This document shows positions 15,380 through 24,659 of a DNA stretch of 41,481 nt, piece by piece. The position numbers and the translations under genes are program-made. The notes beneath the pieces are model-generated. The model had not been told where the DNA came from and did no database searches. It saw nothing but the letters and a program-made list of their open reading frames with translations. The stretch comes from JAWLBM01 sp041687675 (lineage in GTDB: Bacteria > Pseudomonadota > Alphaproteobacteria > Rhizobiales > Pleomorphomonadaceae): contig JAWLBM010000042.1 in assembly GCA_041687675.1 (NCBI GenBank), forward strand, positions 1 to 41,481, written 5' to 3'. Position 1 is the first letter of the stretch. Each line of letters opens with the position of its first letter.

Positions 15380-15870
15380 GCCGCCCGGGCCCCGGGCCGG
15401 TGCGGCTCAGGGGCCACCATCTGCTCTGCGTGCTGACCTATGTGGGGCGCGGCTACACCCCCCGTTTCGTCGAGGGGATGACAGCGGTGGTGGACCGCCT
15501 CGCCGCGGGCGCCCGGGTGGAGATCACCGAGGGCCCCGACGACATCTGCGCCGGGCTCCTCGCCGAGGAGGAGCGGCCGCATTGCCTCGACCCCGAGGCG
15601 GCCGCCCGCGACCGCGCCGCCCTCGCCTCGCTCTCGGACCTGCTCGGCACGGAACTCTCGCCGGGCCGCCCCGCCGACCTGCCGGACGGCTGGCCGGAGC
15701 GGTTGCGGCCGGCCTTTGCCGCCGGGGTGATCCGCCCGGCCTGCGCCGGCTGCTCCTGGGAGGCCACCTGCACGGAGATCGCTGCCGGCGGCTTCAGTGG
15801 CGCGCGGCTCGAACGGACTGCTCCGCCGCTGGACCCTCAGGCGCGGCCGAACTGGTCGTCGAAGGCGTAG
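15376..15870 (+). CDS. DUF1284 domain protein coupled to gcrA
   Basis: A 164-residue protein of a family without known function. It starts with the family motif LRGHHLLCVLTYVGRGYTPRF-like block (residues 11-31) and contains cysteines at 18, 58, 70, 123, 126 and 132; the last three form CAGCSWEATC, a layout compatible with a metal or iron-sulfur site. It has no signal peptide or membrane helix. ATG overlaps the gcrA stop, so translation is probably coupled. Its last 34 nt overlap the end of phoB on the other strand. The role is unknown; the gene order suggests co-expression with GcrA. Confidence 0.8.
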   Translation: MSRPGPGPVRLRGHHLLCVLTYVGRGYTPRFVEGMTAVVDRLAAGARVEITEGPDDICAGLLAEEERPHCLDPEAAARDRAALASLSDLLGTELSPGRPADLPDGWPERLRPAFAAGVIRPACAGCSWEATCTEIAAGGFSGARLERTAPPLDPQARPNWSSKA

Positions 15871-16532
15871 CCGGAGCCGCGGACCGTGCGGATGGGATCC
15901 TTGGTCTTGCCGCGGTTGATCGACTTGCGCAGCCGTCCGACGTGGACGTCCACCGTGCGCTCGTCGACGTAGACGTCGCGTCCCCACACCCCGTCGAGCA
16001 GCTGCTCGCGGGAGAACACGCGGCCCGGCGACTGCATCAGGAACTCGAGAAGGCGGAACTCGGTCGGGCCGAGATGGATCTCCCGGCCGGCGCGCCGCAC
16101 CCGGTGCGTCTCGCGGTCGAGCTCGAGGTCGCCGGCGGAGAGCACCGAGGACACCGCCTCGGGCTTCGCCCGGCGGAGGATCGCCTTCACCCGGGCCACC
16201 AGCTCCGGGACCGAGAAGGGCTTCACCACATAGTCGTCCGCACCGGTGCCAAGGCCCCGGATGCGCTCGGATTCCTCGCCGCGGGCGGTCAGCATGATGA
16301 TCGGCAGCCGCTCGGTTTCCTCGCGCATGCGCAGCCGGCGGCAGAGCTCGATGCCGGAGAGGCCCGGCAGCATCCAGTCGAGCAGCACGAGGTCGGGCGG
16401 CGCCTCGCGCAGGCGCATCTCCGCCTCGTCGCCGCGGAAGGCCTGCTCCACCTCGAAGCCTTCGGCCTCGAGGTTGTAGCGCAGGAGCAGGCTGACCGGC
16501 TCCTCGTCCTCCACGATCAGGACCTTCGGCAT
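15837..16532 (-). CDS. phoB: Phosphate regulon response regulator PhoB
   Basis: OmpR/PhoB-class regulator activated by PhoR under phosphate limitation; binds PHO boxes. The 231 residues start MPKVLIVEDEE, with acidic pocket D9/E10, phospho-acceptor D52 in LLDWMLPG, T82 and K104 (VVKPFS). The winged-helix output spans about 130-228 and ends with RTVRGSGYAFDDQF. It is last in the leftward pst-pho cluster, 43 nt after phoU. The final 34 nt overlap DUF1284 tail to tail. Confidence 0.96.
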   Translation of the reverse strand: MPKVLIVEDEEPVSLLLRYNLEAEGFEVEQAFRGDEAEMRLREAPPDLVLLDWMLPGLSGIELCRRLRMREETERLPIIMLTARGEESERIRGLGTGADDYVVKPFSVPELVARVKAILRRAKPEAVSSVLSAGDLELDRETHRVRRAGREIHLGPTEFRLLEFLMQSPGRVFSREQLLDGVWGRDVYVDERTVDVHVGRLRKSINRGKTKDPIRTVRGSGYAFDDQFGRA

Positions 16533-16575
16533 CTCTATCACTCCCCCACCACGCACATCGAGCCGCTTCCGGCAA

Positions 16576-17286
16576 TCAGTCGTCGCTCTCGATGCTTTCC
16601 ATGGCGGTGGTGTCCGCCTTCGGCCGCTCGTCGGTGAAGGCCGTGCCGGTGACCACATAGTGCACCGTCTCGGCGATGTTGGTCGCGTGGTCCCCGATCC
16701 GCTCGATGTTCTTGGCGCTGAACAGAAGGTGCGTGCACTGGGAGATGTTGCGCGGGTCCTCCATCATATAGGTCAGCAGCTCGCGGAAGAGAGAGGTGTA
16801 GAGCGCGTCGATCTCGTCGTCGCGCATGCGCACGATGCGGGCGGCGGCGTCGTCGCGGTTGGAGAAGGCGTCGAGGACGGTCTTCAGCTGCTCCAGGGCG
16901 ATCTCGGCCATGTGCTCGACGCCGACCATCAGCCGCTTGTGGGTGATGGTGCCGTTGATGGCGATCACCCGCTTGGCGATGTTCTTGGCAAGGTCGCCGA
17001 CCCGCTCCAGGTCGTTGGAGATGCGCAGCGCCGCCACGATCTCGCGCAGGTCCGATGCCATCGGCTGGCGGCGGGCGATGATCAGGATCGCCCGCTCCTC
17101 CACCTCGCGCTGCAGGTCGTCGAGCCGGCGGTCCTCGTTGATGACCCGGTTGGCCATCTGCTCGTCCACCCGGGCGAGCGCGGAGACGGCGTCACCCACC
17201 AGGTGCTCGGCGATGCCTCCCATCTCGGCGATCTTGCCGGCAAGCCCGCGCAGCTCCTGGTCGTAGGCGGTTACGGTGTGCTCCAT
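16576..17286 (-). CDS. phoU: Phosphate transport regulator PhoU
   Basis: All-helical protein that links the Pst transporter to PhoR and keeps the Pho regulon off when phosphate is ample. The 236 residues form two PhoU repeats; the metal-cluster motif appears as ERVGDLAKNIAKR in the first repeat and ERIGDHATNIAE in the second. The ~20-residue C-terminal tail is acidic and variable. ATG at 17286 is 29 nt after pstB, in the order pstB-phoU-phoB. Confidence 0.96.
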   Translation of the reverse strand: MEHTVTAYDQELRGLAGKIAEMGGIAEHLVGDAVSALARVDEQMANRVINEDRRLDDLQREVEERAILIIARRQPMASDLREIVAALRISNDLERVGDLAKNIAKRVIAINGTITHKRLMVGVEHMAEIALEQLKTVLDAFSNRDDAAARIVRMRDDEIDALYTSLFRELLTYMMEDPRNISQCTHLLFSAKNIERIGDHATNIAETVHYVVTGTAFTDERPKADTTAMESIESDD

Positions 17287-17315
17287 CGGTGGTCTCCTGC
17301 CGGCGGCGGCCGGTC

Positions 17316-18149
<834 letters not shown>

Positions 18150-18195
18150 GGCGGAGGTCCTCTTCAGGAAACGCGGAAAGGGGGTCTGGAGCCGG

Positions 18196-19500
18196 TCACC
18201 AGGTCCGCTCGAGTCGCTGGCGCAGGAACACCGCAATGGCGTTCATGAGAATCAGGAAGCCGAGCAGGACGAGGATGGCCGCGGAGGTGCGGGAGACGAA
18301 GCCGCGCTCCGGGCTGTCCGCCCAGATGAAGATCTGGGTCGGCAGCGCGGTCGAGGCCTCGAGCAGCCCGCCGGGCGGGCTGGTGATGAAGGCGTTCATG
18401 CCGATGAGCAGCAGCGGCGCCGTCTCGCCGAGCGCCTGGGCGAGGCCGATGATCGTGCCGGTGAGAATGCCCGGCAGCGCCAGCGGCAGCACGTGGTGCA
18501 TGATCATCTGGTGCCGGGAGGCGCCCATGCCGAGCGCCGCCTCGCGGATCGACGGCGGCACCGCCTTCAGCGAGGCGCGGGTGACGATGATCATCGTCGG
18601 CAGCGTCATCAGGGCGAGCACCATGCCGCCGACCAGCGGCGCCGAGCGGGGCAGCCCGAAGAAGTTGAGGAACACCGCGAGGCCGAGCAGGCCGAACACG
18701 ATCGACGGCACCGCGGCGAGGTTGTTGATGTTCACCTCGATGAGGTCCGTCCAGCGGTTCCTCGGGGCGAACTCCTCCAGGTAGATCGCCGCCGCGATGC
18801 CGATCGGGAAGGACAGCACGAAGCAGATGAGCAGCGCGTAGAAGGAGCCGACGATCGCCCCGGAGAGGCCTGCGAGCTCGGGGAAGCGGCTGTCGGCGCT
18901 GAAGAACAGTTCCCAGTTGAACGGCGTCGCGACCGCGCCCGTCGCGTCCAGCTGGTCGAACCAGGCGATCTGCTCGTCGGTGACCCGGCGCTGGCCCTCC
19001 GGCACGTCGCGCGAGATCGTGCCCTTGTTCAGCTGGTCGAACGGGTCCGAAACCGGAACCGTCAGCCGCAGGGTGCCGCCGATGACGGACGGGTTGGCCA
19101 CGACCGCGTCGCGCACCATGAACTGGGCGTTGTTGGTGATGATCTCGCCGAGCTTGCGCTGCTGCGGAGGCGACGTCACCTCGGGGAACTGCTCGAGCAG
19201 CGCCTGGCGGATTACCTGGCGGTAGTTGCCCTCGGCCGGCTCGGCGGGATCCACCCACTCCTCCGAGATCGGGAAGTCGAGCGTCACCTTGGTCTGGACG
19301 AAGGCGAGGTACCCCGTCGAGACCAGCGACACGATCAGCAGCCCGAGAAGACCGATCGCCAGGCTGATCGCGACGATGCCGTAGGCCTGCAGCCGCCTGT
19401 CGGCGGCGTGGCGGCGGCGACGGCGGGACGCGGCCGCCTCGGACGACCATTCCACCTGGGTGGAGAGGAGGGAGTCGGTCATCGTGCTTTCCCCGCTCAT
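18196..19500 (-). CDS. pstA: Phosphate ABC transporter permease PstA
   Basis: Inner-membrane permease partner of PstC. The 434 residues include an Arg-rich cytoplasmic start, one helix at about 41-65, a ~140-residue periplasmic insert (DUF3333-type N-terminal region typical of Rhizobiales), then five helices of the BPD_transp_1 domain with the coupling motif EAALGMGASRHQMIMHHVLP. ATG at 19500 overlaps the pstC stop (ATGA); a second ATG at 19482 with GGGGAAAG upstream is an equally good start and would shorten it by six residues. Confidence 0.94.
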   Translation of the reverse strand: MSGESTMTDSLLSTQVEWSSEAAASRRRRRHAADRRLQAYGIVAISLAIGLLGLLIVSLVSTGYLAFVQTKVTLDFPISEEWVDPAEPAEGNYRQVIRQALLEQFPEVTSPPQQRKLGEIITNNAQFMVRDAVVANPSVIGGTLRLTVPVSDPFDQLNKGTISRDVPEGQRRVTDEQIAWFDQLDATGAVATPFNWELFFSADSRFPELAGLSGAIVGSFYALLICFVLSFPIGIAAAIYLEEFAPRNRWTDLIEVNINNLAAVPSIVFGLLGLAVFLNFFGLPRSAPLVGGMVLALMTLPTMIIVTRASLKAVPPSIREAALGMGASRHQMIMHHVLPLALPGILTGTIIGLAQALGETAPLLLIGMNAFITSPPGGLLEASTALPTQIFIWADSPERGFVSRTSAAILVLLGFLILMNAIAVFLRQRLERTW

Positions 19501-20873
19501 TCGTACTGCTCGCGGTATTTGCGGACGATCCGCAGCGCCAGGACGTTGAGCGCCAGCGTCGAGATGAAGAGAACGAGGCCGAGGGCGAAGGCCGCCAGCG
19601 TCTTCGGGCTGTCGAACTCGGTGTCGCCGATGAGGAGCGTCACGATCTGCACGGTGACGGTGGTGACGCTGTCGATCGGGTTGAAGGTGAGCGAGGCGAT
19701 CAGGCCCGCCGCCATCACCACGATCATCGTCTCGCCGATGGCGCGCGACACGCCGAGGAGGACGCCGCCGACGATGCCGGGAAGCGCGGCCGGCAGCAGC
19801 ACCCTGACCATGGTCTCGCCGGCCGTCGCGCCGAGCGCGAGGGAGCCATCCCGCATCGACCGGGGCACCGCCTTGAGGGCGTCGTCGGAGAGCGAGGAGA
19901 TGAAGGGGATGATCATGATGCCCATCACCGCGCCGGCGGCCATGGCGCTGTTCGGCGAGACGCCGATGCCGACGAGGCCGCCGGCGGAGCGGATCGCCGG
20001 GGCGACCACCAGGATGGCGAAGAAGCCGAACACCACGGTCGGCACGCCCGCCAGGATCTCCATCACCGGCTTCACAACCGCGCGGACCCGGTCGCTCGCG
20101 TATTCGACGAGGTAGATGGCCGTGAAGATGCCGATCGGCGTCGCCACCACCATGGCGATGGTGGCGATCAGGATGGTGCCGGTGAACACAGGGATGGCGC
20201 CGAACGCGCCCTCGCCGGCGACCTGGTCGGAGCGGATGGCGATCTGCGGCTCCCAGCGGAGCCCGAACAGGAACTCGGTGATCGGCACGAGCTGGAAGAA
20301 GGCCCAGGCCTCGTAGAGCAGCGAGGCGATGATGCCGACGGTCGTCAGGATGGCGACCAGCGAGCAGAAGACCATCAGCCCGGTGAGCACCTGCTCGAAC
20401 CGGTTGCGGGCCCGGAAACGGGCGGCGAGGCGGCTGCGCGCCACCCCCAGCGCAATGATCATCAGCGCGAGCGCCACCACCACCATGGCGATCCCCGCGA
20501 TCCGCTGCCAGGACGTGAGGTGCTCGGCGGCGGCGACGATCTCCGGCGGGGGCTCGCTGAACAGGCGGCCGCTGGCGACGTTCCGGATCTCCGACAGCCA
20601 GAGCTGGATCTGCCCCTCCGAGGCGCCCTCGGTCATGGAGTCGGGCAGGGAGGCGATGACCAGGCTGTCGATGACGGTGCCCTGCATGGCCACCCAGAGC
20701 AGCACCAGCACGAAGGCCGGGATGCCGACCCAGACGGCGACGAAGGCGCCGTGGTAGACGGGCAGCGAGTGCACCTTGCCGCCGGCGGCGGCGAAACGGC
20801 GGCCGCTCGCCTTGCCGACCCAGTAGGCGACCAGCGAGAAGGCGACGATCAGGAGCAGCGTGTAGCCGAGCAC
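19497..20873 (-). CDS. pstC: Phosphate ABC transporter permease PstC
   Basis: Permease partner of PstA. At 458 residues it is about 140 longer than E. coli PstC; the extra N-terminal part holds two helices and a periplasmic loop (PstC_N-type region). The C-terminal half carries the transporter domain with the coupling motif DGSLALGATAGETMVRVLLPAAL and ends LRIVRKYREQYE. ATG at 20873 lies 127 nt after pstS, with two strong hairpins in the gap. Confidence 0.94.
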   Translation of the reverse strand: MLGYTLLLIVAFSLVAYWVGKASGRRFAAAGGKVHSLPVYHGAFVAVWVGIPAFVLVLLWVAMQGTVIDSLVIASLPDSMTEGASEGQIQLWLSEIRNVASGRLFSEPPPEIVAAAEHLTSWQRIAGIAMVVVALALMIIALGVARSRLAARFRARNRFEQVLTGLMVFCSLVAILTTVGIIASLLYEAWAFFQLVPITEFLFGLRWEPQIAIRSDQVAGEGAFGAIPVFTGTILIATIAMVVATPIGIFTAIYLVEYASDRVRAVVKPVMEILAGVPTVVFGFFAILVVAPAIRSAGGLVGIGVSPNSAMAAGAVMGIMIIPFISSLSDDALKAVPRSMRDGSLALGATAGETMVRVLLPAALPGIVGGVLLGVSRAIGETMIVVMAAGLIASLTFNPIDSVTTVTVQIVTLLIGDTEFDSPKTLAAFALGLVLFISTLALNVLALRIVRKYREQYE

Positions 20874-20925
20874 GGCGTATCCTCGGGTCTAGCGGGCGAG
20901 GGACCGGGCACGCACCGATCCCGAA

Positions 20926-20993
20926 CCGGCCCGCCCCGCCGTCTGCGGAGCGGGCCGGCCTCTTGGACTCCAGCCGGAAGGAGACCTTCCGGC
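20926..20993 (-). promoter_or_regulatory. Two intercistronic hairpins between pstS and pstC
   Basis: GCCGGAAGG (20973-20981) pairs perfectly with its complement (20985-20993) around AGA, 7 nt after the pstS stop. A second, longer stem joins CCGGCCCGC (20926-20934) and GCGGGCCGG (20950-20958). No T-tract follows either one. They more likely protect the abundant pstS message or reduce read-through than end transcription fully. Confidence 0.55.
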
Positions 20994-21000
20994 CTTTGCC

Positions 21001-22038
21001 TCAGTTCGCGGGGGCTTCCATCGGGGTGGCGCTGGCCACCGCCTGGCGGATCTCCTCGCGACGCTCCTCGGAGAGCGGGATCAGGCCGCGCTCGGACAGA
21101 TAGCCGCCGTCGCCGAAGGCGCTCTCGGAGACGTACTCCTGCACGAAGTCCTCCAGCCCCGGGATGACGCCGCGGTGGGCGTTCTTCACGTAGATGAAGA
21201 GCGGGCGCGACACGGCGTAGGACCCGTCGGCGATGGTCTCCTCGTTGGGCTCCACGCCGTCGATGGCCACGGCCTTCAGCTTGTCCTGGTTCTCGTAGAG
21301 GAAGGAGTAGCCGAAGATGCCGAGGGCGTTCGCGTCGGCCTCGAGGCGCTGGACGATCAGGTTGTCGTTCTCGCCGGCCTCGATGAACGGGCCGTCCTGG
21401 CGCATGCGCTCGCAGACCTCGTCCTTGGCGTCGCCCTCGAGCGACTTGATCGCCTCGAACTCCTCGCAGCCCTCGAGCATCACCAGCTCGACGAAGGCGT
21501 CGCGGGTGCCGGAGGTCGGGGGCGGGCCGAACACGGTGATCTCGGCGTCGGGCAGCGAGGGGTCGATCTCGGACCACTTCTTGTAGGGGTTGTCGACGAT
21601 CTGGCCGTCGACCGCGACCTTGGAGGCGAGCGCCTGGAACAGCTGCGCCTTGGTCAGGCCGAAGTCCGGGCCCTGGTTGGAGTGGGCGACGGAGAGGCCG
21701 TCATAGCCCAGCAGGACCTCGGTGACGGACTCGACGCCGGCCGCCTGGCAGGCCTCGAACTCGGACGCCTTCATGGCGCGCGAGGCGCCGGTGATGTCGG
21801 GGTGGTCGACGCCTACGCCGCCGCAGAAGATCTTCATGCCACCGCCGGTGCCGGTGGACTCGACGACCGGGGCCGGGTTGCCGGTGGCGTTGGCGAACTG
21901 CTCGGCGACGGCCTGGGTGTAGGGGAACACCGTCGAGGAGCCGACGATGCGGATCTGTTCGCGCGCCTCGGCGGCGGTGCCGAAGGAGACGGCGAACGCG
22001 GCAAGCGCGACGGCGCTGGCGGTCGTGGTGAATTTCAC
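21001..22038 (-). CDS. pstS: Periplasmic phosphate-binding protein PstS
   Basis: Captures phosphate in the periplasm for PstCAB. The 345 residues begin with a Sec signal peptide (about 1-25, ending AEA). The mature start IRIVGSSTVFPYTQAVAEQF contains the phosphate-contacting GSST, followed by STGTGGGMK and, later, PPPTSGTRDAFVEL. Conserved cysteines could form a disulfide. It is first in the pst cluster and has a PHO box about 105 bp upstream. Confidence 0.96.
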   Translation of the reverse strand: MKFTTTASAVALAAFAVSFGTAAEAREQIRIVGSSTVFPYTQAVAEQFANATGNPAPVVESTGTGGGMKIFCGGVGVDHPDITGASRAMKASEFEACQAAGVESVTEVLLGYDGLSVAHSNQGPDFGLTKAQLFQALASKVAVDGQIVDNPYKKWSEIDPSLPDAEITVFGPPPTSGTRDAFVELVMLEGCEEFEAIKSLEGDAKDEVCERMRQDGPFIEAGENDNLIVQRLEADANALGIFGYSFLYENQDKLKAVAIDGVEPNEETIADGSYAVSRPLFIYVKNAHRGVIPGLEDFVQEYVSESAFGDGGYLSERGLIPLSEERREEIRQAVASATPMEAPAN

Positions 22039-22142
22039 GGGAGTTCTCCAGTTTGGTCGGTGTCAGTCTGGCGACCGGCTGGGGCTTCCGATCTCGGCGC
22101 CCCGACGACGACTGCAACCTATGGCCCGCCCGCTACCCTTCT

Positions 22143-22171
22143 ATGACAGGGCGGCTACAGTTTTGTGACAC
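22143..22171 (-). promoter_or_regulatory. PHO box (three 11-bp-phased heptamers)
   Basis: On the reverse strand the heptamers GTGTCAC (22165-22171), CTGTAGC (22154-22160) and CTGTCAT (22143-22149) are separated by 4 bp each, so starts are exactly 11 bp apart. The first spacer is AAAA, as in the consensus. CATAGG about 20 bp downstream could be the -10. This is the expected PhoB site driving pstS. Confidence 0.8.
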
Positions 22172-22188
22172 GACAACCCACTGGATAA

Positions 22189-23508
22189 TCAGGGAGAACT
22201 CATCTTCTGGAAATCTGGTGCGTCGGCCCCCACGGCCTCGAGCCAGACCGAGAACACGGACCCCTCGCCGACCCTGGAGCGGATCTGCAGCCGCCCGCGG
22301 TGGCGGTTGACGATGTGCTTGACGATGGCGAGGCCGAGGCCGGTGCCCTTCTGCCGGCGGCTGTCGTCGGCCTCGACACGGTAGAAGCGCTCGGTCAGCC
22401 GCGGCAGGTGCTCCGCCGGGATCCCCGGCCCCTCGTCGGCGACGGCGAGCAGGCAGCCCGGAGCGCCGTCCGGCCCCGCCTCGGCAACCAGGGAGACCGT
22501 CACCGTGCCGCCCTGCCGGCCGTACTTGACGGCGTTCTCGACGAGATTGGTGGTCACCTGGACCAGTTCGTCCCGGTCGCCGCGGACGACGAGCGGGTGG
22601 TCGGGCAGGTCGGGGCGCAGCGTCGCGCCGTTCTCGCGGGCGAGCGGCGCCAGCATCTCCAGCACGTGGCCGACCAGAGGCACCATGTCCACCTCCGCCG
22701 ACGGGCGCACGTGCAGCTTCATTTCGATCCGCGACAGCGACAGCAGGTCGTCGATCAGGCGCGCCATGCGGCCGGCCTGCTCGAGCATGATCCTTAGGAA
22801 GCGCTCGCGGTTGACCTCGTCGTTGCGCGCCGGGCCGATCAGCGTCTCGATGAAGCCGGTCAGGGAGGCGAGCGGCGTGCGGAGCTCGTGGCTGGCGTTG
22901 GCGATGAAGTCGGCCCGCATGCGGTCCATCCGCACCCGTTCGGTCTCGTCGGCGACCCGGATCATCACGAAGTCGGCTCCGGCCCGCCGGCCGCCGCGGA
23001 TCGCGGTCACGGCGGCGACCGAGAAGCGCTCGGTCGGCACCCGCTCGACGAGATGCACCGGCTCCACCGCCTCGCCGCGGCCGGCCCGCTCCACCGCGGC
23101 GAGAAGTTCCGGCGCGCGGATCCGGAAGGACAGCGGATCCCCCGGCCGCGGCGGACCGAAGCGCTCGGTGGCGGCGGCGTTCTGGAACCGGACGATTCCG
23201 GCCGAATCCGTGAGCACGCAGGGGTCGGAGATCGCCTCCACGGCGAGCTTCATGCCGGTGTCGGGCCAGAGTGGAGCCGCCTGCACCGTGCGTACCCGCG
23301 GCGGCGGGCGGACCCGGTTGCGGCCGCTGAACAGGGCCGCGGCGGCGACCACCACGAAGCCCGCGAGGGCGGCGAGGGGCGGCACGCCATAGGCGAGGGT
23401 CGCCGCCAGCGCCACGGCGGCCGCGGCCACGAGCACCACCTGCGCCTCGCGAATCCGCCGCGCCGCCGACGACGGCCGCCCTGGTCCCGCCTGCTGTTCC
23501 TCGGCCAT
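22189..23508 (-). CDS. phoR: Phosphate regulon sensor histidine kinase PhoR
   Basis: Kinase for PhoB. The 439 residues have two closely spaced membrane helices (about 23-42 and 44-62), a PAS-like domain (85-185), the phospho-acceptor H207 in NASHELRTPL, the N box NLVENAVKYG, DEGPGIP and GTGLGLAIVKHIV of the ATP-binding domain. There is almost no periplasmic part, as usual for PhoR, which senses through PstB-PhoU. ATG at 23508 has GGGAGAGG upstream. It precedes pstS by 150 bp and is divergent from ppk2. Confidence 0.95.
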   Translation of the reverse strand: MAEEQQAGPGRPSSAARRIREAQVVLVAAAAVALAATLAYGVPPLAALAGFVVVAAAALFSGRNRVRPPPRVRTVQAAPLWPDTGMKLAVEAISDPCVLTDSAGIVRFQNAAATERFGPPRPGDPLSFRIRAPELLAAVERAGRGEAVEPVHLVERVPTERFSVAAVTAIRGGRRAGADFVMIRVADETERVRMDRMRADFIANASHELRTPLASLTGFIETLIGPARNDEVNRERFLRIMLEQAGRMARLIDDLLSLSRIEMKLHVRPSAEVDMVPLVGHVLEMLAPLARENGATLRPDLPDHPLVVRGDRDELVQVTTNLVENAVKYGRQGGTVTVSLVAEAGPDGAPGCLLAVADEGPGIPAEHLPRLTERFYRVEADDSRRQKGTGLGLAIVKHIVNRHRGRLQIRSRVGEGSVFSVWLEAVGADAPDFQKMSSP

Positions 23509-23612
23509 CGGCCTCTCCCCGTCAGCGCCCCGGCGGCCCGCTGGCCATCGCGCGAGCGCTCCTGCTAGCATCCGATCACGACGGTCCGGCAACCTCGGAG
23601 GAACGGGATAGC

Positions 23613-24650
23613 ATGGGACGCAAGGATAATCGCACCGGGGGGTCCGGGGGCAAGGATGAGGATCATCCGAAGCTGCCGACGGACGGGCACGAGATCGACG
23701 TGGCGCTGGCGCCGGCGGATCCGGACCGGCTGGCGAAGCGCGAGGGCGCGGCGGTTCTCGATGCCCAGGCGCCCGACGCGCCCGAGATCATGGTGGACGG
23801 CGTGCCCTTCGACCTCGACGACCCGGTTCTCCTCGACATCGTCAAGGACCGGGCGCTCGCCTCCGGCGGCTATCCCTACGAGGACGGCATCAAGGACCGG
23901 GTCTACGAGGACCAGCTCCGCCTCCTGCAGATCGAGCTGGTCAAGCTGCAGAAGTGGGTGAACGACACCGGCGCCCGCCTCGTCATGCTGTTCGAGGGGC
24001 GCGACGCCGCCGGCAAGGGCGGCGCCATCGGGACGTTCCGCCAGTACATGAACCCGCGCTCCGCCCGCGACGTGGCGCTGCCGAAGCCTAGCGACGCGGA
24101 ACGGGGCCAATGGTATTTCCAGCGCTACGTGGCGCAGCTGCCGACCGCCGGCGAGATCGTGATGTTCGACCGCTCCTGGTACAACCGGGCCGGGGTGGAA
24201 CGGATCATGGGCTTCGCCACCGAGGAGCAGACCCAGGCCTTCCTGGAGGAGGTGCCCCAGTTCGAGGCGATGCTGGTGCGCGAGGGCATCATCCTCGTCA
24301 AGTTCTGGATCGAGATCGGCCGGGAGATGCAGCTGAAGCGCTTCCACGACCGGCGGCACAACCCGCTCAAGATCTGGAAGCTGTCGCCCATCGACATCCG
24401 GGCGCTCAGGATGTGGGACGAGTACACCCACGCGCGCGACCGGCTCCTCGCGGTCAGCCACACGCAGGTGGCGCCATGGACGGTGATCCGCGGCAACGAC
24501 AAGAAGCGGGCGCGCCTCAACGCAATTCGGCACGTGCTGAAGCTCGTGGACTACGAGGGCAAGGCGCCGGAGGCGATCGGCGACACCGACCCGAACATCA
24601 TCGGCTCCGGACTCTCGTTCCTGGAGAGCGTGCCGGTCCGGCCGAAGTAG
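23613..24650 (+). CDS. ppk2: Polyphosphate kinase 2
   Basis: Transfers phosphate between polyphosphate and nucleoside diphosphates. The 345 residues have Walker A EGRDAAGKGG at 128-137, the Walker B/lid block MFDRSWYNRAGVE at 184-196 and the conserved LKRFHDRRHNPLKIWKLSP. One PPK2 domain is present, fitting class I. A ~70-residue polar N-terminal extension precedes it. ATG at 23613 has GGAGGA upstream. The gene is divergent from phoR with 104 bp between, tying polyphosphate to the phosphate-starvation locus. Confidence 0.95.
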   Translation: MGRKDNRTGGSGGKDEDHPKLPTDGHEIDVALAPADPDRLAKREGAAVLDAQAPDAPEIMVDGVPFDLDDPVLLDIVKDRALASGGYPYEDGIKDRVYEDQLRLLQIELVKLQKWVNDTGARLVMLFEGRDAAGKGGAIGTFRQYMNPRSARDVALPKPSDAERGQWYFQRYVAQLPTAGEIVMFDRSWYNRAGVERIMGFATEEQTQAFLEEVPQFEAMLVREGIILVKFWIEIGREMQLKRFHDRRHNPLKIWKLSPIDIRALRMWDEYTHARDRLLAVSHTQVAPWTVIRGNDKKRARLNAIRHVLKLVDYEGKAPEAIGDTDPNIIGSGLSFLESVPVRPK

Positions 24651-24659
24651 TGGCCGGGC

